Assembly (NCBI GenBank): GCA_031374125.1
Contig: JANMFM010000090.1
Coordinates: forward strand, 1-19,514
Length of the DNA: 19,514 nt
From: JAEYZS01 sp031374125
GTDB taxonomy: Bacteria; Bdellovibrionota; Bdellovibrionia; Bdellovibrionales; JAEYZS01
Reading direction: 5' to 3'
The notes beneath the pieces were generated by a model. The model worked only from the letters and a program-made list of their open reading frames with translations, searched no databases and was not told the origin of the DNA. Shown in pieces: positions 1-7,885 of this stretch; within the stretch, counting starts at the first letter, position 1, and the number at the start of each line of letters is the position of its first letter. Both the position numbers and the translations under genes were made by a program.

Positions 1-131
1 CAGAAAACTTACCTCAATTTGTAAGCTATGGAGCAAGCGATAATATGAGTTTGGTCGCCACAGAAGACGACCTCTCTCACGGTATTGAAGTGAAGACGGA
101 TTTTGATTCCAGTCATGCTACTTTGCACTGA
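1..131 (+). CDS. C-terminal end of an unidentified protein (5' partial)
   Basis: An open frame runs from position 3 to a TGA at 129-131 and gives about 42 residues ending in SSHATLH. It is open at the left edge, so the start and most of the protein lie outside the window. The residue mix (mixed polar and hydrophobic, no low complexity) looks like real coding sequence. I cannot assign a family. About 100 bases separate it from the next gene, which has its own ribosome binding site. Confidence 0.5.
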   Translation, partial: ENLPQFVSYGASDNMSLVATEDDLSHGIEVKTDFDSSHATLH

Positions 132-225
132 CTGGCCTAAAATTTCAGACTGTATAAAATCTAATAATTATAAACTTTTAAGTCTGTTTAATTAGATTTA
201 AAACTGGTATGAGATTTGTATGGTT

Positions 226-230
226 AGGAG
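226..230 (+). promoter_or_regulatory. Shine-Dalgarno deciding the metzincin start
   Basis: AGGAG lies 4 nt before ATG 235. It would be inside the coding sequence if ATG 220 were used, so it favours the 235 start. Confidence 0.6.
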
Positions 231-234
231 TTCT

Positions 235-1374
235 ATGAAATACATCTCCCTTCTCATCATCGCGGTACTTGGATTTACAAACGTTCATTGTTCGAAGAGT
301 AAATCCAGTAAAACTAAAAGATATTATACAAACGGGGATCCTCTAACGCTGGTTGAAGGTACCACGATGAGTACAGGTTCAATTACAGAGTCCAACTACC
401 AAGAGTTTGACGGCTATTACTTAAGCGATGCAGTGGAGTTCAAGCAAAAGTCTGAGGTGCAAACTATGGAAGAGAGGCTTGCTGGGCAAGCGGGTTCTGA
501 GGATCAAGAAGAAACTGCCTTCACATCTTTACCGGAATCTTTAAAGTTTACTTTTAAGGTTAAAGATATTGGCGGTGTTAAAAAATATATCTATTCCTCA
601 GACCAATTGAACATATCGTTTATTTCTAAAGATGGGCACCTGATTGCTGAATCAGGGACATCGGAAGCCACGGATATGCTAGATCTAAAAATTCAGCATA
701 TCAGTGTTAAAAAAGATAGAAGTGCTTTTTCACTTATGGTTTTCGTCCCAAAAGATGTAAAGGGAAATAAAAATTTAGTAGCGTTGACCTTCACCAAACC
801 CTTTGATCGCGTAGAGCAAAAAGCCACAGGCGACTTTGACTTCCTCTCTGCTAAAAATGTTAAAATTCGTTGGCCAAGAAATCAGAATATTACATTGAAT
901 GTTTGTAATTCAAAACTCAAAAGTTCAGTTCATAGATTTGAAAGCTCTATGAATCTATGGTCGCAGCATATTAGCTCAACTTCTTTTAATGTTAAATATT
1001 TGGATAATCCTCCTCCATTTTCGGATTTAAATACTCACTGTATTTACTTGGTGGACAATTACTTTACAACAGGCAGCGAAGATTATGCGAATATGGCTTC
1101 CACATACACTCGCGCAAGAAATAATTTTTTAGATTCTGATATTTTTATTTTTGAAAAAGAACTTCGTAAGGTAAGATCTAGCGTGGTCGAATGGTATGGA
1201 GTTTATGAAATATTTAGAGTTATGACCCACGAGATTGGACATTTCCTAGGCATGGGTCATCCCACAAATCTCCTCAATCCGAGCCAAAAAACTATAATGT
1301 CTTATGCTGAGGACAATACTGAAATTAGACTTTACCCTCGAGATATTGAGTCAATTCAAGAGCTTTATAAGTAG
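235..1374 (+). CDS. Secreted metzincin-type zinc metalloprotease (matrixin-like)
   Basis: Predicted 379-residue exported protease. The N-terminus is a signal peptide (MKYISLLIIAVLGF...) followed by Cys19. The residues before that Cys (NVH) are a poor lipobox, so lipidation is uncertain. Near the C-terminus, residues 332-342 read HEIGHFLGMGH, the HExxHxxGxxH zinc site of metzincins. About 20 residues later comes IMSYA, which fits the Met-turn. The middle (about 60-310) shows no motif I recognise and may be a prodomain plus the protease N-lobe. I chose ATG 235 over ATG 220 because AGGAG at 226-230 sits just before it and the hydrophobic stretch then starts at residue 3. Protease class is well supported; substrate is unknown. 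Secreted proteases are common in predatory bacteria, but a role in predation is inference. Confidence 0.85.
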   Translation: MKYISLLIIAVLGFTNVHCSKSKSSKTKRYYTNGDPLTLVEGTTMSTGSITESNYQEFDGYYLSDAVEFKQKSEVQTMEERLAGQAGSEDQEETAFTSLPESLKFTFKVKDIGGVKKYIYSSDQLNISFISKDGHLIAESGTSEATDMLDLKIQHISVKKDRSAFSLMVFVPKDVKGNKNLVALTFTKPFDRVEQKATGDFDFLSAKNVKIRWPRNQNITLNVCNSKLKSSVHRFESSMNLWSQHISSTSFNVKYLDNPPPFSDLNTHCIYLVDNYFTTGSEDYANMASTYTRARNNFLDSDIFIFEKELRKVRSSVVEWYGVYEIFRVMTHEIGHFLGMGHPTNLLNPSQKTIMSYAEDNTEIRLYPRDIESIQELYK

Positions 1375-1415
1375 TTTTTATTGATATCCAGGCTTGTTAA
1401 CGATATATCCACCCC

Positions 1416-2363
1416 ATGAATTGGCAAGCTTCAGCACCATCAAATATTGCGTTGATCAAATACATGGGAAAACTAGATTTTTCTAGGAATATCCCATCCA
1501 ATGCGTCTTTGAGTTATACGCTTGAAGATCTTAAAACTTTTGTAGAAATTGAACACATTGATGGACCTGAGGACCAATGGAAACCCTTAGTGCAATCGGG
1601 TTGTCTTTCGCCGATTTTTTCTATTAAAGGCCAGCAAAGATTTTTAAATTACTTTAAAAAATTAAAAGACCTCTATAATGTAAAAGAAAATTTCTTGATC
1701 AAATCTGCAAACAATTTTCCTTCGGATAGCGGAATGGCAAGTTCGGCTTCAAGTTTTGCAGCGTTGAGTATTGCCGCCGATATGGCGTTCTCAAGTTTGG
1801 GTTATAGAAATCACAGCGATCAAACTCTTTACCAATTGAGTCGCGAGGGTTCCGGATCATCTTGTCGTAGTTTTTTTAAACCTTGGGCAATATGGAAAAA
1901 TACGGAAGTTTTTATTCCGAAAATTAAAATTCAAAAACTATTACATGATGTGGTCTTAGTGGATACTAAGATCAAAGAAGTTTCATCGGGCGATGCCCAT
2001 AAGAGAATCGAAACAAGTCCTAACAATGTCGGCAGGAAAGAGCGTGCGGAGAAAAGATTGGATGATCTTTTAGAGGCTTTCAATACGGACAACTGGAAAG
2101 GTGCTTTCAATATTGTTTGGGATGAGTTTATGGATATGCATGAACTTTTTGAATCTGCTGAGCCACTATTTTGTTACCGCACTGAAAAAAGCTACGCAGC
2201 TATGCAAGCCGCGCGAGAATTTTGGAAAGAAAATAACGATGGTCCCTTAGTCACCATGGATGCAGGCCCGAATCTTCATTTATTGTGGAGAGAAGATCAG
2301 GTTCTACTCAGAGAGCGTCTTAAAACTATCATGAATGATAAGGGCTTTGCCTATCTAGATTAG
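1416..2363 (+). CDS. mvaD: Diphosphomevalonate decarboxylase
   Basis: GHMP-superfamily enzyme (315 residues, normal length) that converts mevalonate 5-diphosphate to isopentenyl diphosphate with ATP, in the cytoplasm, as the last step of the mevalonate pathway. Seen in the sequence: the N-terminal APSNIALIKYMGK block (residues 7-19; most family members have W where this has M), the GHMP glycine/serine loop around 102-113 (SDSGMASSASS), GSGSSCRS with Arg151, and TMDAGPN with Asp282, matching the catalytic Asp of the family. It lies upstream of mevalonate kinase on the same strand with a small secreted gene between them. No clear Shine-Dalgarno precedes ATG 1416, but the N-terminus fits the family from residue 1. 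Confidence 0.93.
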   Translation: MNWQASAPSNIALIKYMGKLDFSRNIPSNASLSYTLEDLKTFVEIEHIDGPEDQWKPLVQSGCLSPIFSIKGQQRFLNYFKKLKDLYNVKENFLIKSANNFPSDSGMASSASSFAALSIAADMAFSSLGYRNHSDQTLYQLSREGSGSSCRSFFKPWAIWKNTEVFIPKIKIQKLLHDVVLVDTKIKEVSSGDAHKRIETSPNNVGRKERAEKRLDDLLEAFNTDNWKGAFNIVWDEFMDMHELFESAEPLFCYRTEKSYAAMQAAREFWKENNDGPLVTMDAGPNLHLLWREDQVLLRERLKTIMNDKGFAYLD

Positions 2364-2483
2364 CTTAAAGGCGCAGTGCCCAGAAGTATTGGTGATTATC
2401 TCCTTGATAAGATCTGCTTATTGCAATAACAAATTATTAAGAGAAATTATCAAATAAAAACATAACCTTAAAGGCGGGGAATT

Positions 2484-2840
2484 ATGAAAACGGTAATAGC
2501 ATTATTAGTTATCTTAGGGACAACTCAAGCTTGGTCTTGTGAAGAAATTAAGGGCAAATACAATTGCGGTGGAAACAAAATTTCATTCTATTACGAAACC
2601 AGAGCAGATGGCGTAAAGCTTCTTACGGGAAGTGGAGAAACTATGATTATGGATGGTCAGCCTCATGATCTGGGTATGGGAATGATTTATCAAGTTCATT
2701 GCACTCCTAAGGTTTTACAAATTGACATGGATAATAACGGAATGATCGCAACTCAAAAATTCATGTACAGAGACGCCAGAACTCTAGATGCGGAAGTCAC
2801 TTTAGACGGGGCAACGCGCTTACTGGTTTGTAGAAAATAA
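2484..2840 (+). CDS. Small secreted cysteine-containing protein, unknown function
   Basis: 118 residues with a clear signal peptide (MKTVIALLVILGTTQA, cleavage probably near residue 16-19). The mature part holds four cysteines (SCEE, YNCGG, VHCTP, LVCRK), which suggests two disulfides in the periplasm or outside. Its N-terminal CEEIKGKYNCGGNKISFYY resembles small beta-barrel-like lipid or ligand binding proteins only in general character; I recognise no family. It sits between mvaD and the mevalonate kinase gene, and the kinase ATG follows its stop after 2 nt, so the two are probably co-transcribed. Confidence 0.75.
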   Translation: MKTVIALLVILGTTQAWSCEEIKGKYNCGGNKISFYYETRADGVKLLTGSGETMIMDGQPHDLGMGMIYQVHCTPKVLQIDMDNNGMIATQKFMYRDARTLDAEVTLDGATRLLVCRK

Positions 2841-2842
2841 AA

Positions 2843-3718
2843 ATGAATTTAAAAATTTTTGGGAAATGCATTATTGCCGGGGAGCATGCGGTGATCCGTG
2901 GATCACCGGCTATTGTTTTGCCGGTCAAAGAAAAATTCCTTGAAATTTCCTACAACAATACTCCTGAAGAATTTAAAGTAGAGTTCGAAGGTCTTATGAA
3001 GGAAGATCTTTCCTTGGTGTTCTTTGGAGTTTTAGAAAAAGCCTTAAAAGTTATCAATAAAAAGCACAGTGATCTCCATGGTGAACTGAAACTCATAAAC
3101 AGCGTTCCAGTCGGCGCCGGCCTAGGCGCTTCCGCAACTCTTTGTGTGGCGGTTGGAAGATTCTTGGAGCATTTGGGTTGGGTGAGCTCGGATCACCTCT
3201 ATGAGTTCTGTAGGCAGCTTGAAAATCTCTTTCATGGTGAAAGTAGTGGAGTTGATATTGCCTCGACGATGATGGGAAGACCCATTGAATTTCAAAGGCC
3301 ATCGCAAATTACCGAGATCAATATCAATTGGAAGCCCAAGCTTTATATTTCTTACTGTGGTCAGCGTGGAATGACATCGGAGTGTGTAAGACTTGTTAAG
3401 GATCAATGGCTAAGAAATGAAATCGAAGCCTCCAAAATTGATCAAGATATGAAGGAGAGTGTTCTTCTCGCAAAGAAATCTTTAATGAGTGGAGAGAAAG
3501 AAGGCTTTTTGGATTTAATAGAGTCTATCAATAAAGCACGGAGTTGCTATGAGCGGTGGGGGCTGACGGCTGGTGCACTAGATACTCATATGAAAAAACT
3601 CACTGAAGAAGGCGCCCTGGCTGTGAAGCCTACAGGTTCTGGTCGTGGCGGATATGTGATCAGTCTTTGGAGATCGGAGCCGAGCAGCTCTTTTGATCTT
3701 ATTCCACTAAAATTTTAA
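2843..3718 (+). CDS. mvk: Mevalonate kinase (GHMP kinase)
   Basis: Predicted ATP-dependent kinase making mevalonate 5-phosphate, cytoplasmic. Residues 5-17 (IFGKCIIAGEHAV) are the typical mevalonate kinase N-terminal motif with Glu14. The phosphate-binding loop is at about 89-98 (PVGAGLGASA). GESSGVD gives Asp138 in the position of the catalytic base, and KPTGSGRGG near residue 265 is GHMP motif 3 (usually GxGGGG, so slightly divergent). At 291 residues it has about the normal bacterial length. ATG 2843 is 2 nt after the preceding stop, suggesting translational coupling. The next gene is convergent, 10 bp away. Phosphomevalonate kinase is not in the window. Confidence 0.9.
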   Translation: MNLKIFGKCIIAGEHAVIRGSPAIVLPVKEKFLEISYNNTPEEFKVEFEGLMKEDLSLVFFGVLEKALKVINKKHSDLHGELKLINSVPVGAGLGASATLCVAVGRFLEHLGWVSSDHLYEFCRQLENLFHGESSGVDIASTMMGRPIEFQRPSQITEININWKPKLYISYCGQRGMTSECVRLVKDQWLRNEIEASKIDQDMKESVLLAKKSLMSGEKEGFLDLIESINKARSCYERWGLTAGALDTHMKKLTEEGALAVKPTGSGRGGYVISLWRSEPSSSFDLIPLKF

Positions 3719-3728
3719 TTAGGAAGTT

Positions 3729-4466
3729 TTAATCTTCCGGCAATAATTCAAATTGTGATTCAGGAATTTCGATAGTTGAAAAGCCATTGGTGACATAGGC
3801 ATGTTTTAATCCATATTTATTTTTTAAATTCTTATAATATGATCGATCTGGCCCGCTTGGAACCACAGTGCCGGCAATATCTCCAGATAGATTATCAAAG
3901 AAAAATGGATGATTATGAAGATGGCCCATAAGAATATATCCCGCTTTAAGGTCTTTTTCGATAGTACGCAAAATATCTTTATTGGGAGGAACGGCCGCTT
4001 CATGATGTGATGAAAAGTAAACTTTTAGATTCCCAGACGGAGCTTTTAAAATGTAAGCTCCAAATTCCCCAGAGGAACCATTGAGCCTAATTTGCTCCGT
4101 CATTAAAAAGGCTTCAAGTGCATTTATCTCGCGTATAGTGCCAATTTTACCCTCTATAATAAAATCGAAAATAGGTATAAATTCAGGCAAGTGTTTCACA
4201 AAAAGGCTTCTTTGGAGATTGATTAAGTAAAGTGGCTCAGTATTTGTTCTATCGGAAACAAAATTTTTAAATTCCTTATAAATGGGATGAAGAACTGTAT
4301 TTTGGGATTCAAAGCATGCGAGGTTTTCAGAAACAATATTAAAGACGATATCAGAATCTGTTAAATTAGTTTTGCCTATTTGAATAAGAGATTGATCGCA
4401 AGGATTTGTTTGAGCCCAGGTAGATTGATTGAAGAGAAGATTAAAAGCTAAAAGTAAATAAGTCAT
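3729..4466 (-). CDS. Secreted JAMM/MPN-like putative metallopeptidase
   Basis: 245 residues with a signal peptide (MTYLLLAFNLLFNQSTWAQ). The C-terminal half carries what looks like a complete JAMM metal site: Glu134 in GEFGAYIL, GHLHNHP with His184 and His186, and SGPD with Ser204 and Asp207. In known MPN+ proteins the ExxG strand, HxHP and SxxD make a zinc site used for deubiquitination or peptide cleavage. The gap between HNHP and SxxD is longer here than usual (about 16 residues versus about 7), so the fold assignment is an inference from motif order. The N-terminal 130 residues are unassigned. A GAGGT about 8 nt before the ATG serves as ribosome binding site. Function in the periplasm or outside the cell is unknown. 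Confidence 0.7.
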   Translation of the reverse strand: MTYLLLAFNLLFNQSTWAQTNPCDQSLIQIGKTNLTDSDIVFNIVSENLACFESQNTVLHPIYKEFKNFVSDRTNTEPLYLINLQRSLFVKHLPEFIPIFDFIIEGKIGTIREINALEAFLMTEQIRLNGSSGEFGAYILKAPSGNLKVYFSSHHEAAVPPNKDILRTIEKDLKAGYILMGHLHNHPFFFDNLSGDIAGTVVPSGPDRSYYKNLKNKYGLKHAYVTNGFSTIEIPESQFELLPED

Positions 4467-4579
4467 TCAGAATACCTCATGAGGGGATATTACAGGAGCA
4501 TTCTTTTTCATGGAGAACTCAAAGTTAATTTGAAGTTATTTCCCTGGTATAAATATCATTATTAAGGAAATAATTAGCC

Positions 4580-5326
4580 CTAATTACCTTTTGGAATCAT
4601 TTTCTTAGAGTAATCATAGAGAGCAATGCTAGTTGCTGCCATAACATTTAAAGATTCAACATCAGCGTTAATGGGAATAGAAACGGCATTGTGTTTTAAG
4701 GTCTTAGGAAGTCCCAGGCCTTCTTCCCCAACGAGGAGGTTGACATCCTTTGGCCAATCAAATTTTTCCAGAGAAACACCATCGCCATCCAGCGAAACAT
4801 ATCTATCTACATGGTTGTGGAGCTCTTGAATGGAAGGACCGATTTCAAATTGGGTTTTAAGCACCATTCCACTGGAAGCTTTTACTGCTTTCGGGTGGAA
4901 GGGGTGAGCCGATTCCTTCAGTAAAATGATTTTTTTCACACCAAAGGCAACCGCAGATCTTACGATGGCTCCCAGATTTGCAGGATCTTGCACGGGTAAG
5001 AAGAGCTCTACGCCTTTTGGCGGTTTTGGTTCCCAGAGAGGAATTTTAGGAAGATCCATAACGATGAGAGGAGCTCTCGTTTCAAAAATATCCAATTCTT
5101 CATAAAGCTCTGGAGTGAGCATAACAATTTTCTTTTTTAGGCTTGGTTCTAGATGGGGCATTTCAGAAACCACAAGAATCGATTTCACAAGTTCGTGATG
5201 GTAGTGTTCTTCAACAACTTTAGGCCCCATCATTAGAAAAAGTTTTTCTTTCTTCACACCTGGAGTTTTAAGAATCTTTTGTAAGACCTTAAAATAAGAA
5301 TTGGATTTGCTTTCAATGATTTTCAT
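4580..5326 (-). CDS. TrmH/SpoU-family RNA 2'-O-methyltransferase
   Basis: 248-residue SPOUT methyltransferase that would transfer a methyl group from SAM to a ribose 2'-OH in tRNA or rRNA. All three SpoU motifs are present: NLGAIVR at 117-123, GEEGLGLP at 200-207, and the knot motif SIPINADVESLNVMAA at about 216-231. The N-terminal 100 residues fit the substrate-binding domain of the RlmB/TsnR-like group; the exact target nucleotide cannot be told. It begins 12 nt after the end of the aminopeptidase gene on the same strand, so the two are likely one operon. No clear Shine-Dalgarno is visible. Confidence 0.9.
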   Translation of the reverse strand: MKIIESKSNSYFKVLQKILKTPGVKKEKLFLMMGPKVVEEHYHHELVKSILVVSEMPHLEPSLKKKIVMLTPELYEELDIFETRAPLIVMDLPKIPLWEPKPPKGVELFLPVQDPANLGAIVRSAVAFGVKKIILLKESAHPFHPKAVKASSGMVLKTQFEIGPSIQELHNHVDRYVSLDGDGVSLEKFDWPKDVNLLVGEEGLGLPKTLKHNAVSIPINADVESLNVMAATSIALYDYSKKMIPKGN

Positions 5327-5338
5327 TTTTTCACTTAA

Positions 5339-6646
5339 TTATTTTTTTACAATGGATGTTAAATTTTGAGGAGTAGAGCTTACCAAGATATCATCTTCGA
5401 TTCTTACGCCACCCACAGATCGCCATTTTTCTACTTCGTTCCAGTTGATAGAGTTTTGATGTTTAGATCTTAACTCTTGATTTTCGATCAAAGCTTTGAC
5501 GAAGTATAATCCAGGTTCTACGGTGATAAGGTAATTTTCTTGTAAAGCAAAGTTCACTCTTAGGTTTACACCGTTGAATTTTTGAACAGGTTTGTTGGCA
5601 ACGCCGCCCACATCGCGAACTCTCAATCCTACCAAGTGACCTACGCCGTGAGGGAAAAATACAGAAATTGCTCCCGTCTCAAGGGCTTCGTCTGCGGAGC
5701 AATTCAAAATATTTAAATCTTTAAGTCCCTGAGCCATTACTCTACCGGCAGTATTGTGAACCTCTGACCACTCGATTCCGGGTCGGCACATCGAAATGCA
5801 TTTTTCTTGAGCTTTTAAAACAGTATCGTAGATTGCTTGTTGTTTTTCGTTGAATTTTCCATTCGTTGGATAGCATCTCGTAATATCGACACAATAATCT
5901 TCAATATCAGCACCAGCATCAATCAATACCAGTTCGCCTTTCTCGACGATTTTCTTTGTTGGAATCGCGTGAAGGATAGCGGCGTTTGTGCCCGAACCAA
6001 CAATGGAGTCATAAGGAAATTTATCAGCACCTGCTTTTAAAACTGCAGATTCATAGGTCAGTTGAATGTCTCTTTCCGAAACTCCAGCTTGAATGTATTT
6101 TTCCAAAACTTGATAACCAGCAAGTGCGGCTTGAGCACATCTTTTTACCAATTCAATCTCTGCCGCATCTTTTACTCTACGAACTAGATTGAGGGTTTCT
6201 TTCAGGTCCAAAAATTTTTGGCCTTCAGCTTTTACGGGAAGAGAATATTGTTTTTCATTATTCTGGTTCTGTTCATCTTGTCCAAAAATAAAAACTTCTT
6301 TAAAATTACTTTTTTTAATCCAAGCTTCCAGTTCAGAAATATTTTTTCCGCGAAGGTCGCCAGAAGCTCCTTCCCACAAAACTTCATCAGGCGTGATGGG
6401 TTGGATAAAATCTACGAAGCCTTCATTTTTTGAATAAGCAACGACACCCCAAGCTCTTCTTAATCCTGAAATCCAATAGTATTCGGGGTGAGGTAAGAAT
6501 GGATAACTCTGATCAAAGCCCCCGGGCTTAGTGGTAGGCTCCCCGCTGAAAAACAAAACCAAGGCATCATTTGGTACCGTGTTTTGGAAGGATTTATTGA
6601 GTCGTTCACGTCTTTTCTGAATGGTATTTTGGTCGAAAATATACAT
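5339..6646 (-). CDS. pepP: Xaa-Pro aminopeptidase (M24B)
   Basis: 435-residue cytoplasmic metallopeptidase that removes N-terminal residues preceding proline. The N-terminal AMP-N domain (about 1-140) is followed by the pita-bread domain. The five metal ligands expected for the family are all visible: Asp243 and Asp254 (LIDAGAD...VDITR), His337 (HGVGH), Glu377 (TVEPGLY) and Glu417 (VRIEDD). Length matches bacterial PepP (about 440). No Shine-Dalgarno is evident before ATG 6646, but the start MYIFDQNTIQKRRERL aligns with the family N-terminus. It is upstream of the TrmH-like gene. Confidence 0.92.
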   Translation of the reverse strand: MYIFDQNTIQKRRERLNKSFQNTVPNDALVLFFSGEPTTKPGGFDQSYPFLPHPEYYWISGLRRAWGVVAYSKNEGFVDFIQPITPDEVLWEGASGDLRGKNISELEAWIKKSNFKEVFIFGQDEQNQNNEKQYSLPVKAEGQKFLDLKETLNLVRRVKDAAEIELVKRCAQAALAGYQVLEKYIQAGVSERDIQLTYESAVLKAGADKFPYDSIVGSGTNAAILHAIPTKKIVEKGELVLIDAGADIEDYCVDITRCYPTNGKFNEKQQAIYDTVLKAQEKCISMCRPGIEWSEVHNTAGRVMAQGLKDLNILNCSADEALETGAISVFFPHGVGHLVGLRVRDVGGVANKPVQKFNGVNLRVNFALQENYLITVEPGLYFVKALIENQELRSKHQNSINWNEVEKWRSVGGVRIEDDILVSSTPQNLTSIVKK

Positions 6647-6705
6647 GGCGCTAAATTAAGAGAGAATAGGGACAAACTCAAACATTTTAAGAAGTATGTG
6701 AAGAT

Positions 6706-6739
6706 TAGAAAGGGTTTAAACGAATTTAAACCCTTTCTA
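6706..6739 (-). terminator. Hairpin after the FabD-like gene
   Basis: Perfect 15-bp inverted repeat (arms 6706-6720 and 6725-6739) with a 4-nt loop that reads TTCG on the minus strand. It begins 5 nt after the stop of the FabD-like gene. The U-tract that should follow is weak (AATCTTC), so it may be a modest terminator or an mRNA 3'-end stabiliser. Confidence 0.6.
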
Positions 6740-6743
6740 GGGA

Positions 6744-7718
6744 TCAATACACCGCGGGTGCCGGAATAAAAGTTGGAGCTCTTTCTTCAGTTGCAGGTTT
6801 AGGAGTAACCGCAAGGTAATTCACCATTTCTACGGGATGATTGAGCGGCGTTCTCTCAGCAAAAAGAAGAAGAGTGGGCACCGGTCCAATGTTGACCAGT
6901 CTTGTAACTCCAAGCTCGTTCACGGCATATTGAAGAGCTTCCATCCAGCGAACTGTGGAATTGAAGTTATCCACCATATCTTTTAAAAGTTGCTCTCTGG
7001 TTTCGATCAAGCCAATGAATGTGGAGGATACCATTTTGTATTTTAATTCTTCCATGGGTCTCACGGTGTGTGCATAGAGCTTGTAAGTTTCTTCGGTGAT
7101 AAAAGTCATAAGAGGTGAGTGTAGAGGCTTATCGTAGATCGGACTGATCTTGTAGCGTGCTTTTGGAGCTTCGCTGAGCCTCCATTGCTCAAGCTTTTCT
7201 ATCGTTCCGGTCACCAGGAAATGTCTTGGAGTTTGGTGAACCGCAAAGTAAATTCCGGCATCGGTGATTTCTTGAATTCTTTCTTTAGAGATAGTGCCGT
7301 CGATGACGCGAATGTAGTAAGCACTGCAGCCTTCGATCTTAGAAGCCTTCAAATGATAATTCCAACTTGCAGCGATAATAACATCAAACTCCAGAGCACC
7401 GGCGCAGTAAGATCTTGCCACGTCACCAAGCGAGCAACCCATAAGGTAATCAGGCTTTTCGCCGCTGGCCGTGAACATATCAAATAAAGCTATATGAACT
7501 ACGGTGACCGCAATGGCCTGTAGAGTGAATACTCTTTTAAAGTCTTCATCAGAGCTTGAAATGTATGCGGTGAGATCAAACCCTGGAGCACATTTGTCTA
7601 AAACTTTTTGAGCTTGGGCAATGCGAGCTTTTACGGCGGGAAGTGAGAGCATTAAAGCTCGATCAGACATTCTATCTAAGCCATCGATTCCTGAAAATAC
7701 ATATGCAGTTTTAGACAT
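6744..7718 (-). CDS. Stand-alone malonyl/acyl-transferase-like protein (FabD/PKS-AT fold)
   Basis: 324 residues. GCSLGD gives Ser96 in the position of the FabD nucleophile (GHSLGE), and PLHSPLM gives His200 at the place of the catalytic His (FabD Ser92 and His201), with similar spacing. The conserved Arg of malonyl-specific enzymes (FabD Arg117 region) is not apparent in NYHLKASKIEG, so the substrate may not be malonyl-CoA. The C-terminal tail of about 20 residues is rich in Pro, Ala and Thr and ends APAVY. I chose ATG 7718 because GAGGAGG precedes it with good spacing; the longer frame to 7763 would place this site inside the gene. It has no fatty-acid synthesis neighbours, so it is probably a paralogue of fabD with a specialised or regulatory role. 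Confidence 0.75.
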   Translation of the reverse strand: MSKTAYVFSGIDGLDRMSDRALMLSLPAVKARIAQAQKVLDKCAPGFDLTAYISSSDEDFKRVFTLQAIAVTVVHIALFDMFTASGEKPDYLMGCSLGDVARSYCAGALEFDVIIAASWNYHLKASKIEGCSAYYIRVIDGTISKERIQEITDAGIYFAVHQTPRHFLVTGTIEKLEQWRLSEAPKARYKISPIYDKPLHSPLMTFITEETYKLYAHTVRPMEELKYKMVSSTFIGLIETREQLLKDMVDNFNSTVRWMEALQYAVNELGVTRLVNIGPVPTLLLFAERTPLNHPVEMVNYLAVTPKPATEERAPTFIPAPAVY

Positions 7719-7741
7719 TAGAATCCTCCTCGATAGAAGTA

Positions 7742-7756
7742 ATTTAGTGTCTAAAT
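7742..7756. repeat. Small dyad upstream of the FabD-like gene
   Basis: Perfect inverted repeat ATTTAG-TGT-CTAAAT, 24-38 bp upstream of ATG 7718 in the untranslated leader. Could be an operator half-site pair or a small leader hairpin. No matching regulator is identified. Confidence 0.3.
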
Positions 7757-7831
7757 AGCTCAATAAACATAACGATTTAAGACTTTAGAAAACTTTCAAC
7801 TGGAATAAGGAAAAACTGCTGTAAAAAATAA

Positions 7832-7861
7832 AAAAAGCACTGCTTTTAGGCAGTGCTTTTT
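7832..7861 (-). terminator. Rho-independent terminator of the small secreted protein gene
   Basis: 12-bp stem (arms 7832-7843 and 7850-7861, core GCACTGC/GCAGTGC) with a 6-nt loop. On the minus strand it is followed by a T-rich run (TTATTTTTT). It lies 24 nt after the end of the gene at 7886. Confidence 0.85.
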
Positions 7862-7885
7862 GAGTATATGAGAGATAAGGGGACC

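Noticed and set aside
2403..2425. Promoter for the small secreted gene (TTGATA, 17 bp, TAACAA)
   Set aside because: The -35 is good but the -10 matches only 3 of 6, and the surrounding AT-rich DNA gives several equal alternatives.
3093..3406. Two overlapping minus-strand open frames within the mevalonate kinase gene
   Set aside because: They are antisense to a well-supported enzyme, show no motif, signal peptide or ribosome site, and have residue composition typical of shadow frames.
3722..3738. GGAAG/CTTCC hairpin between the convergent mvk and JAMM-like genes as a terminator
   Set aside because: A 5-bp stem overlapping the stop codon of one gene, with no U-run, is too weak to support.
4567..4582. 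TAATTA-GCCC-TAATTA dyad overlapping the end of the TrmH-like gene as a terminator
   Set aside because: The stem is only 6 A-T pairs with no U-tract, so it would not terminate well.
5837..6437. Plus-strand frames of 67-82 codons opposite pepP
   Set aside because: The opposite strand codes a complete aminopeptidase with all metal ligands; these frames are Phe/Ser-rich as expected of complements of coding DNA.
6647..6705. pepP promoter (TTGAGT, 17 bp, TAATTT on the minus strand)
   Set aside because: Both boxes are weak; spacing alone is not enough to call it.
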